Positions 1 to 6,653 of a stretch of 10,054 nucleotides of DNA are shown in pieces. Where the stretch lies: the NCBI GenBank assembly GCA_021778815.1, contig JAJYBW010000101.1:1-10054 (forward strand), written 5' to 3'. Below the pieces are notes generated by a model, which was given only the letters and a program-made list of their open reading frames with translations, was not told the DNA's origin and searched no databases. The stretch is from Acidobacteriota bacterium (lineage in GTDB: Bacteria; Acidobacteriota; Terriglobia; Terriglobales; Acidobacteriaceae). The translations under genes and the position numbers were made by a program. Every line of letters starts with the position of its first letter. Position 1 is the first letter of the stretch.

Positions 1-187
1 TTCTCCGGATCTGGCCCGCGGTCCACTCGATCGCTGTCACCCATGCAGCGCCAAGCATTTCAGATTTTTGAAAGCTTTGAAGTCGGAGAAAATCGGCCCG
101 TTCACGATCAGGCCGTCTGGCGAACCTCAACAGCACTCGGGCCTTTGCTTCATCGCAAACCTCAGTCTCCTCACTGGCAATCTCGTG

Positions 188-193
188 TATATT
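188..193 (+). promoter_or_regulatory. Possible -10 box of the quinoprotein gene
   Basis: TATATT ends six bases before the chosen ATG at 200. There is no Shine-Dalgarno sequence between them. If it is a real -10 box, transcription would start at or within a base or two of the start codon, giving a leaderless or near-leaderless message. I see no convincing -35 hexamer 16-18 bases upstream, so this is weak. Confidence 0.3.
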
Positions 194-199
194 CGGCGC

Positions 200-2011
200 A
201 TGCAAAAATTCGTCGGATTGTTTGCGTTTCTGTGTCCTATGGCCCTCTGCGGCCAGACGGCGGCGAACCCCGGCGCGACCATTTACCAACGGCACTGCGC
301 CATGTGCCATGACAGCGGAGCGGCTCGCGTGCCGGCTCGCAAGGTGCTGCAGCGACAGACCAGCACCGCGATTGAGGAGATACTCACCTCCGGAGTCATG
401 CGACAACAGGGTTCGATGCTGACTTCGGCCGAGCGCGCCGCCGTGGTCGAATGGCTGGGTCGGGCACCCATTGCCGAGCAGGCCAATGTTGCCGATCCAT
501 GCAAGGGCGCACAGCTGGGCAGCGAAGCCGCGCCGTCGTGGACATCCTGGGGCAATGGCGTCGCCAACCTTCGATTCCAGCCCGCAAAAGCCGCTGGCCT
601 TTCCCCCGCGGACGTGCCTCATCTGCGGTTGAAGTGGGCGTTCGCCGCTCCGGGTGTCACGCTAATGCACGCGCAGCCCGCGGTCTCCGACGGGCGGCTC
701 ATCTTTGCCGCTGGATCGGATGTCTACGCTCTCGATCCCCGTACTGGGTGCACGTACTGGAACACCGATGTGACCTCCCCGGTCCGCAGCGCAATCGCGA
801 TCGCTTCACCCGCGGGAGTTCCTTTCGCCTTCTTCGGCGACCAGGGCGGCATCGTGCACGCCGTGGAGGTCGCTTCCGGCAAGCCCGTTTGGCAAGTCCA
901 CGTGGACGTCGATGCGGCGGCCATGGTGACGGGAACGCCCGTCTATTACCGAAAGCGGCTGTACGTCCCGGTGAGCTCCTATGAAGAGCTCGCCGCCATC
1001 GATCCGCATTATGTCTGCTGCACATTCCGTGGCAGCGTTCTTGCCCTCGATGCGTTGACCGGCAAAATCCTCTGGAAGACATACACCGTCACCGGCGCGA
1101 GTCAGCCGCACATGACGAAGAAGGGCGCCAAGAGTTTTGGCCCTTCAGGCGCGGCGGTGTGGTCGGCGCCGACCATCGATACGGAGAAGGGCTTGCTCTA
1201 TGCCGCCACTGGCGACAACTACTCCGATCCTGCAACCGAAAACAGCGACGCCGTGCTCGCTCTCTCGCTGGAGACCGGCAACATTGTGTGGTCTCGGCAA
1301 TTTCGTTCGGGCGATTCCTACAACATGAGCTGCGGGTACCCGAACAGCCCGAACTGCCCCGATGCTGCCGGCCCCGATTTTGATTTCGGCTCATCGCCGC
1401 TTCTGGAGCGGATGGCGGACGGCCATCGCCTTCTCATCCTCGCCGCAAAGTCTGGCGGCGTCTACGCCATCAATCCTGATGCGCAAGGCGCGCAGATCTG
1501 GCGCGCGCAGCTCGGACACGGAGGAGCACTCGGCGGCATTGAATGGGGGCCTGCCTCGGACGGCCAGCGCTTCTACGCAGCCATCTCCGATGAGGCATTT
1601 CTGCCCTCAACAACAGGTTTGGATCTCGATCCCGATAAAGGCGGCGGTCTGTTTGCTCTGAGCCTCAAAGAAGGGAAGCAGGTGTGGTATGCGCCGCCGG
1701 CAAAATGCGGGACCCGCCGCCAGTGCAGTCCCGCCCAGCCGGGAGCCGTAACCGCCATCCCCGGGGTGGTCTTTTCCGGCTCACTCGACGGCCACGTCCG
1801 CGCCTTTTCATCCACGGGCGGAAAGCTGGTCTGGGACTACGACACCGAGCATGACTATCAGGCAGTGAACGGCGTCCCCGGACACGGCGGTGCGGTGAAT
1901 GGCCCCGGCCCTGTCATTGCCGGCGGTATGGTCTTCGTTCTTTCGGGCTACGACATGTTCGGAGAAGCTCCGGGAAATATGCTGCTGGCTTTCAGCGTAG
2001 ATGGGCGATAA
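200..2011 (+). CDS. Exported cytochrome c / PQQ beta-propeller dehydrogenase, polyvinyl-alcohol-dehydrogenase-like
   Basis: Predicted 603-residue periplasmic quinohaemoprotein. Residues 1 to about 22 form a hydrophobic export signal. A short cytochrome c domain follows, with the haem motif CAMCH at 33-37 and Met73 (or Met67) as candidate axial ligand. From about residue 110 a PQQ-type propeller runs to the end, with repeated G-x-x-x-W docking motifs (for example GKPVW, GKILW, GNIVW, GKQVW, GKLVW). Adjacent cysteines C273-C274 match the vicinal disulfide of PQQ alcohol dehydrogenases. A haem domain at the N-terminus, rather than the C-terminus of other quinohaemoprotein alcohol dehydrogenases, is the arrangement known for PVA dehydrogenase (cytochrome). 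By family it would oxidise an alcohol and pass electrons through haem c; the substrate cannot be read from sequence. The start at 200 was chosen because it begins a signal peptide; the frame stays open upstream to 68. No partner gene (oxidised-PVA hydrolase, pqq genes, separate cytochrome) is visible. Confidence 0.85.
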   Translation: MQKFVGLFAFLCPMALCGQTAANPGATIYQRHCAMCHDSGAARVPARKVLQRQTSTAIEEILTSGVMRQQGSMLTSAERAAVVEWLGRAPIAEQANVADPCKGAQLGSEAAPSWTSWGNGVANLRFQPAKAAGLSPADVPHLRLKWAFAAPGVTLMHAQPAVSDGRLIFAAGSDVYALDPRTGCTYWNTDVTSPVRSAIAIASPAGVPFAFFGDQGGIVHAVEVASGKPVWQVHVDVDAAAMVTGTPVYYRKRLYVPVSSYEELAAIDPHYVCCTFRGSVLALDALTGKILWKTYTVTGASQPHMTKKGAKSFGPSGAAVWSAPTIDTEKGLLYAATGDNYSDPATENSDAVLALSLETGNIVWSRQFRSGDSYNMSCGYPNSPNCPDAAGPDFDFGSSPLLERMADGHRLLILAAKSGGVYAINPDAQGAQIWRAQLGHGGALGGIEWGPASDGQRFYAAISDEAFLPSTTGLDLDPDKGGGLFALSLKEGKQVWYAPPAKCGTRRQCSPAQPGAVTAIPGVVFSGSLDGHVRAFSSTGGKLVWDYDTEHDYQAVNGVPGHGGAVNGPGPVIAGGMVFVLSGYDMFGEAPGNMLLAFSVDGR

Positions 2012-2242
2012 AGGATGTGCCGTTGTCGACCAAGCGCAACCCCGGCCAGGTGCAATTATGCAGCGAGTGACAGCCATGTGCAAGGGCAGGGCCTATTTCA
2101 CCACTCCAGAAAATCTCGACCAGTATCTCCTCATGATTTCCTTTCCCGCAAGATGAAGACGATTCACCAGAGAAGCGTAACCCTACCATTCGACTCGGGA
2201 ATTCAGAGTGTTCTGGCCGTCGAGAGTCGTTTGAACAGTCCG

Positions 2243-2752
2243 CTAATTCACCGCCACAGGCGGCGTTCGCAAGTGTTCTCGCAGCACTTCGGCCAATTCC
2301 AGAGCCTGCCGTAATTTGCCGGCCGTTCCCGGCGCAAGCGTGGGATCTTCCAGCGCCAGCTGCGTCTGCAGCAGCAAACCGGTAAGCGTCGTATTCATTT
2401 CGCCTTCCAGGATCTGGGCGGCCGCCCGCATCGCCAACGACAGCTCTCGTTCCCGCCGTAGCAGGGCGCCTCGAACCTCCCGCAACACGCGGTTGCAACC
2501 CGAAATGCCAAGGTTCACCTGGATCGGCACCGCCAGGCCGGCCTGCTGCCACAAGACCTCCGCGCCCGCCGGATCGGCCTCCACCAGACTTTCATCCAGC
2601 ACCATCACGGCGTATTCTCGGCGGCGCAACGCGGCCAGTGCGGCGCGGCGGTTCTCCGCCACTTCAACCGACAGGCCCAGCTGCCGTCCAATCGCAGCGG
2701 CACAATTATCGGCCCCCGACATCGTCGTCACCAACAAGACAGTTTGCGACAT
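2243..2752 (-). CDS. Small protein with degenerate receiver and degenerate H-box (DHp-like) region
   Basis: Third gene of the leftward kinase/regulator operon, 169 residues. The first ~90 residues follow the receiver pattern: a beta1 strand VLLV, a helix, and VMVLD with D53 where the phosphoacceptor Asp sits. However, the two acidic residues after beta1 are replaced by T9-T10, and no Thr or Lys-Pro is seen at the later conserved positions, so ordinary Mg-dependent phosphorylation is doubtful. Residues ~95-160 look like a two-helix DHp region. GEMNTTLTG (117-125) aligns with the kinase H-box pattern HE-x-N-x-x-LTG, but the histidine is Gly117. No ATPase domain or DNA-binding domain follows. 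The start at 2752 is fixed by a strong AGGAGGA five bases upstream; the frame is open upstream to 2806. The function is not established. A decoy, scaffold or phosphotransfer modulator for the neighbouring kinase and regulator is an inference from homology and position. It could equally be a decayed hybrid protein. Confidence 0.75.
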   Translation of the reverse strand: MSQTVLLVTTMSGADNCAAAIGRQLGLSVEVAENRRAALAALRRREYAVMVLDESLVEADPAGAEVLWQQAGLAVPIQVNLGISGCNRVLREVRGALLRRERELSLAMRAAAQILEGEMNTTLTGLLLQTQLALEDPTLAPGTAGKLRQALELAEVLREHLRTPPVAVN

Positions 2753-2757
2753 GCGAT

Positions 2758-2764
2758 TCCTCCT
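2758..2764 (-). promoter_or_regulatory. Strong ribosome binding site of the pseudo-receiver gene
   Basis: AGGAGGA on the minus strand, five bases from the ATG at 2752. It is the best Shine-Dalgarno sequence in the operon and decides the start. It implies that this gene is translated independently of the regulator, whose stop is about 150 bases upstream. Confidence 0.8.
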
Positions 2765-2905
2765 CCATGGATTGCGGTTGCGTTCGGATGGCGAGCGGTG
2801 CGGCAAGAAGGTGGAAGGTGGTCCCTCGGTCGCGACGCAACCCCCTCCTCAAAGAACGGCTGCACATCGTACCAACAGCCCTATCGCGGCTTCTGTGCGC
2901 TGGCT

Positions 2906-4357
2906 CTAGACTTCCGGCTCGTCCGAGATTCCGTATTCCTTCAGCTTGCGATAGAGCGTCGTTTTGCCGATGCCCAGCAGTCGTGCCGCTGTCAGCTTGT
3001 CTCCGTTCAGCTGCCGCAGCGTGTTCAGGATGGCCTGTTTCTCCATCTCGGCAATCGTCAGGATGCTGGCATCGGCCTTGCCCGGCTCCCCTGCCGATGG
3101 CTCGTCGGCGGCCTGCCGATGCATGCGATACTCCTGCAGCTGCGTCGGCATATCTCCCAGGTGCAACACCGGTCCGGACGAGAGGGCGCAGGCCCGCTCA
3201 ATCGTGTTTTCCAGTTCGCGCACGTTGCCCGGCCAGTCGTAGCTGCCCAGCACGCGCAGCACATCATCGCTCAAGGTGTAGGACACTCCCGTCTCGCGAC
3301 GCCGCCGCTCCAGAAAATGCGCTGCCAGCAGAGCGATATCGGCACGCCGCTCGCGTAGCGAAGGCACTTTCACGTTGACGACATTCAGGCGGAAGAAAAG
3401 GTCCTTGCGGAACTTACCCTGCTCTACCATCGACACCAGGTCACGATTCGTGGCCGCCAGGATGCGCACGTGAATTGGGATTCGCTGATTCGATCCGATC
3501 GGACGAATTTCTTTCTCCTGCAGCGCCCGCAGTAGTTTTGCCTGCAGGTCGAGCGGTAATTCGCCAATCTCGTCCAGAAACACCGTGCCCCCCTCGGCGG
3601 TGGCCAGAAGGCCATCCTTGGAGCGGTTCGCTCCGGTGAATGCGCCCTTCACATAGCCGAACAATTCGCTCTCAATCAGGGTCGGCACCAGCGAGCCGCA
3701 GTCCACCGGGATAAACGGATGCATGGCATTGGGCCCGTTGTAGTGAATCGTCCGCGCGACAATCTCTTTTCCGGTTCCGCTTTCACCCAAGATCAGCACC
3801 GGGTGCGTGGTGTGGGCCACCTTGGACAAAATGCGGTAGACCCGTTCCATTTCCGGACTGCGCCCGATCAGGGTCCCGAATCCATCGGAAGTACGGAGTT
3901 TCTCCCGCAGTCGCCGGCTCTCGGTATCGAAGTGGCGCCGTTCCGAGGCCCGCTCCAGCACATCCGATAATTCGTCCATGGTGAAAGGCTTGGTCAGGTA
4001 CTCGCCGGCCCCGGTGCGCATGGCCTCGACCGCGGAGGAGACAGTGGCATACGCCGTCATCACCACCACGACTGTCTCCGGGTACATAGTACGAATTTCT
4101 TCCACGAGGGGCAGTCCGCCTCCGCCCGGCAACTTTAGATCCAGCAGGACGATGTCGGCCATGTGCGCTTTCAGCGCGACGCGGGCTCCATTGGCATCCT
4201 CCACGTTGGAAACCGCGAAACCAAGGTTGCGAGCAATGTCGGAGACTGCGGTGCGGATGGCGGCGTCGTCATCGACTACCAGCACATGCATCATGCCGGC
4301 TCGCTCCAAGGGGGGAATTTGAGACGTGGGGGTAAACATTCGCGTTGTAGTTAGCAT
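2906..4357 (-). CDS. NtrC-family sigma54-dependent response regulator
   Basis: 483-residue activator of sigma54 RNA polymerase with all three expected parts. Receiver (~23-140): acidic cluster DDD at 29-31, phosphoacceptor D73, T101, and K123-P124. AAA+ domain (~160-395): Walker A GESGTGKE at 191-198, sigma54-contacting loop GAFTGA at 238-243, Walker B LDE at 261-263, sensor I near ATN at 302-304, FRKDLFFRLN arginine-finger region at 316-325, and WPGNVRELEN at 375-384. A Fis-type helix-turn-helix lies at ~445-475 (GDKLTAARLLGIGKTTLYRK). No key residue is missing, so it should be active. The start at 4357 overlaps the kinase stop (ATGCTAA) and has AAAGGAA ten bases upstream, which suggests translational coupling. 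Later Met codons at 4339 or 4294 would still keep the receiver. It is the cognate regulator of the kinase directly upstream. Target promoters are not identified. Confidence 0.93.
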   Translation of the reverse strand: MLTTTRMFTPTSQIPPLERAGMMHVLVVDDDAAIRTAVSDIARNLGFAVSNVEDANGARVALKAHMADIVLLDLKLPGGGGLPLVEEIRTMYPETVVVVMTAYATVSSAVEAMRTGAGEYLTKPFTMDELSDVLERASERRHFDTESRRLREKLRTSDGFGTLIGRSPEMERVYRILSKVAHTTHPVLILGESGTGKEIVARTIHYNGPNAMHPFIPVDCGSLVPTLIESELFGYVKGAFTGANRSKDGLLATAEGGTVFLDEIGELPLDLQAKLLRALQEKEIRPIGSNQRIPIHVRILAATNRDLVSMVEQGKFRKDLFFRLNVVNVKVPSLRERRADIALLAAHFLERRRRETGVSYTLSDDVLRVLGSYDWPGNVRELENTIERACALSSGPVLHLGDMPTQLQEYRMHRQAADEPSAGEPGKADASILTIAEMEKQAILNTLRQLNGDKLTAARLLGIGKTTLYRKLKEYGISDEPEV

Positions 4358-5271
4358 GGTACTCGGGTTCCTTTCCGAACCGCGCCAAAATTGTTGGGTT
4401 GCCGGGTACGGACGGGTACCGGTGTCGTCCGGTTCGAGGCAGCTGTGACATCTCTCGGCTGCGAAGCCGCGGGCCGAAGCCTTGCCAGAGTCCATTGCGC
4501 CGGAAACTCAATCGTGAAACAGGTGCCATGACCGATCCGGGAATGAACCCGCATCGAGCCGCCGGCCGCCAGGATCAATTCCCGCACGATGGCCAGCCCA
4601 TAGCCCCGCGTTGAATTGGGGTGACACGCGGTCGGTTTCGTGGAAAATCCGGAATCAAAGATATGGGTCAAGACGTCAGCGGGAATCCCGTTGCCGGTGT
4701 CCGATACACGCAGCACCAGCGGACCCCGCGCGGACGGACCGCTCGCATCCAGTTCGATTTTGAGCCGTCCTCCCAGCGGCATGGCCTCAATGGCATTGCG
4801 CACCAGGTTGAGCAGGATGCGATCGAATTCCAATTCCCGCAGTGCGGTCGTCTCCGCCCGGGCCACGGTTTTGCTTTCGACACGGATCGTGCTGCCCGCC
4901 ATGGCTTGGAACAACGGCACCCTCGCTTGAATGATGGCCGCCAGGTCCAGCCTCTTCGGCTCGACGGCCGCCGTCTCCCCAAGGGAGGATTCCAGAGGCG
5001 TGGACGTCTGCGCGGAATCGAGCAGCGACGTCACCAGCCCCTGTCCCCGCTCCACGGCATTCGACAGTTCTTCCATCCAGTTGCGTCCGTTGGCCGCCAC
5101 CGCACCGGAGTTGCGCAGCAGATCGCAGTAGACCTGCAGCACCGTGAGCCAGTTGCGCGCATCATGCGCCAGATGGTTTGCGGTCGCCGCCCGCTGCTCT
5201 TGCGGAGTGCAACCCGACAGCGCTGCGGGATCGGTTCGATTCGGCTGATGCTGCTGGAATGCTGCGGTCAT
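4351..5271 (-). CDS. Soluble sensor histidine kinase lacking a recognisable sensor domain
   Basis: 306-residue kinase, first gene of the leftward operon. The DHp helix carries H36 within NHLAHDARNWLTVLQ, the expected phosphorylated histidine. The ATPase domain shows the N-box around N159 (VRNAIEAMP), the G1 box DTGNGIP at 191-197, a FSTKP F-box at 209-213, and the G2 box RGYGLAIVREL at 222-232. The C-terminal ~45 residues are Pro/Arg/Thr-rich with no domain I recognise. Only about 30 residues precede the H-box, and there is no transmembrane segment, PAS or GAF domain. The signal must therefore reach it through a partner or another route. The start at 5271 is supported by GGAG eight bases upstream. 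The stop overlaps the regulator start by seven bases, so the two form one transcription unit. The protein should autophosphorylate and pass phosphate to D73 of the NtrC-type regulator. The stimulus is unknown. Confidence 0.9.
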   Translation of the reverse strand: MTAAFQQHQPNRTDPAALSGCTPQEQRAATANHLAHDARNWLTVLQVYCDLLRNSGAVAANGRNWMEELSNAVERGQGLVTSLLDSAQTSTPLESSLGETAAVEPKRLDLAAIIQARVPLFQAMAGSTIRVESKTVARAETTALRELEFDRILLNLVRNAIEAMPLGGRLKIELDASGPSARGPLVLRVSDTGNGIPADVLTHIFDSGFSTKPTACHPNSTRGYGLAIVRELILAAGGSMRVHSRIGHGTCFTIEFPAQWTLARLRPAASQPRDVTAASNRTTPVPVRTRQPNNFGAVRKGTRVPC

Positions 5272-5761
5272 GGCAATATCTCCAATCTTGCAACCTGAAC
5301 AGGACCCTTCAGTCCTCCCGGCCGCTTCCCAGGCACAATGCGCTTCCCATCGGATTCACTCATCCGCCACTCCAGGGGGGAGTCAGACAGTCTCGAAGTC
5401 CCTGGTTCCCAGCTGCGGGCCACAGTAGATTCGACTTTCATTCGCTTGCACCGTACTCCATATCACGTGGCGTGCCAAACTGGTCCATCTCTCCTAACCA
5501 TACGAATTCAAGGTACTTAACTGGAACCGATACCCCCAGCCCTCGTTACCAAAGAAACTTTTCCATATCAAAATGAAATCCCCCCTTCCCTCCCTTTCCG
5601 CGTAACTCTAACCAATCAAATCACTTCTCATATATTCCCGAATTGAACCACCGTCGCACTCCTTTCCCACTCCGGAACCCTTTTCCAAAACTCCATCCGA
5701 GATCCCATTTCGGCGTTCCGGTCCGCGCCAGGCTCGCCGCAATCGTTACAATAGAATCCAC
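5272..5761. other. Divergent intergenic region between the kinase operon and rph
   Basis: This 490-base gap separates the leftward kinase gene from the rightward rph gene, so it must hold both promoters. Contents I can point to: a short inverted repeat AGGAC-N6-GTCCT at 5301-5316 in the kinase leader; a near-match to a sigma54 promoter on the minus strand at 5462-5478; an uninterrupted pyrimidine tract at 5579-5599; and a -10-like TACAAT at 5747-5752 just before rph. From about 5500 to 5640 it is clearly more AT-rich and poorer in G than the rest of the window. I see no convincing gene in it; open frames there lack ribosome sites and recognisable protein content. Confidence 0.7.
5747..5752 (+). 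promoter_or_regulatory. Candidate -10 box of rph
   Basis: TACAAT lies nine bases before the rph ATG, inside a ten-base TTACAATAGA that recurs exactly before grpE (9041-9050). No Shine-Dalgarno sequence is present between it and the ATG, so the message would have a leader of only a few bases. No clear -35 hexamer is seen in the GC-rich DNA upstream. Confidence 0.45.
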
Positions 5762-6508
5762 ATGTCTGGTCCAATTCACCCCTACTTCCGGCCTGAAGGC
5801 CGCGCCACCGATGCCCTCCGTCCGCTTCGCCTCACCCTCGATTTTGTGCCCACCGCCGAAGGCTCGGTGCTCATTGAACTGGGACACACCCGCGTCCTTT
5901 GTAACGCCACCGTCGAAAATGGACTGCCAGGCTGGCTGCGCAATCGCGGCCAGGGCTGGGTCACGGCGGAGTACGGCATGCTTCCCCGCGCCACTCTCAC
6001 CCGCACTCCGCGCGAGAGCGAGCGCGGCAAAGTCGGCGGCCGCACCCACGAGATTCAACGCCTCATCGGCCGCAGCCTGCGCGCTGCGGTGGATCTGAAA
6101 GCCCTGGGCGAGCGCACCATCATTCTGGATTGCGATGTCTTGCAGGCCGACGGAGGAACCCGTACCGCCGCCATCACCGGCGCCGCCGTGGCGCTGCAGC
6201 TCGCGATCGATCGCCTGGTCGCCGCCAAAACCCTGGCGGCTTCGCCGATTCGCCATCTCATCGCGGCCATCAGCGTCGGCGTGGTCGACGGTACACCGCT
6301 GCTTGACCTCGCCTACGAAGAAGACGCCCGCGCGGATGTCGATATGAATGTGGTCATGACCAGCGCCGGCGATTTTGTCGAGGTGCAGGCGACCGCCGAA
6401 CACAATATTTTTTCCCGCGAACAGCACCTGTCGCTGCTTGATCTGGCGGCGCGCGGCACCCGGCAACTCATCCTGGCACAGCAGTCCGCGCTCGCCCACC
6501 GTTCTTAA
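5762..6508 (+). CDS. rph: Ribonuclease PH
   Basis: 248-residue phosphate-dependent 3'-to-5' exoribonuclease that trims tRNA 3' ends, normally as a ring of six subunits. Family landmarks run the whole length: GRATDALRPLRL near the N-terminus, GQGWVTAEYGMLPR at 63-76, GGRTHEIQRLIGRSLRAAVD at 92-111, DCDVLQADGGTRTAAITGA at 123-141, and YEEDARADVDMNVVMT at 185-200. In the last of these, D188 and D194 match the conserved acidic pair of the active site. The length is normal for the family. One oddity is EVQATAEHNIFSREQ (207-221), where the family usually reads QGTAEG: two glycines are changed. The ATG at 5762 fits the family N-terminus. There is no Shine-Dalgarno sequence; a TACAAT box nine bases upstream suggests a very short or absent leader. 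It appears to be transcribed alone. The rdgB gene, often next to rph elsewhere, is not here. Confidence 0.95.
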   Translation: MSGPIHPYFRPEGRATDALRPLRLTLDFVPTAEGSVLIELGHTRVLCNATVENGLPGWLRNRGQGWVTAEYGMLPRATLTRTPRESERGKVGGRTHEIQRLIGRSLRAAVDLKALGERTIILDCDVLQADGGTRTAAITGAAVALQLAIDRLVAAKTLAASPIRHLIAAISVGVVDGTPLLDLAYEEDARADVDMNVVMTSAGDFVEVQATAEHNIFSREQHLSLLDLAARGTRQLILAQQSALAHRS

Positions 6509-6638
6509 CTATGACGCTCATCACCGCTTCCCTTTCCGCTGACAGCGTAAAATGAAGATGATGGAACGGATGAACCTCGAAGTATGAACCTGGCCTTTCA
6601 GGGCCGCAACAACCACAGACCCCTACAAGATAGAAACT

Positions 6639-6644
6639 AAGGAG
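6639..6644 (+). promoter_or_regulatory. Ribosome binding site deciding the aldolase start
   Basis: AAGGAG precedes two in-frame ATGs. It is three bases from the ATG at 6648, which is too close to be ideal, and nine bases from the ATG at 6654. I therefore prefer 6654; the difference is two residues (MT). Confidence 0.7.
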
Positions 6645-6653
6645 TGTATGACG

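Noticed and set aside
2192..2210. CIRCE-like CGACTC-N9-GAGTGT
   Set aside because: The arms are incomplete and imperfectly complementary compared with TTAGCACTC/GAGTGCTAA, and the site lies between the ends of two convergent genes, where an operator would have nothing to control.
2012..2242. Terminator between the convergent quinoprotein gene and the kinase operon
   Set aside because: I found no stable stem followed by a T-run on either strand in this gap.
2638..3378. Plus-strand open frames opposite the NtrC-type regulator
   Set aside because: Arg/Pro/Ser-rich translations typical of antisense frames in GC-rich DNA. The minus-strand regulator has every family motif.
5178..5576. Open frame across the kinase start and the divergent gap
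   Set aside because: It is antisense to the kinase over its first part, has no ribosome site and shows no recognisable protein features.
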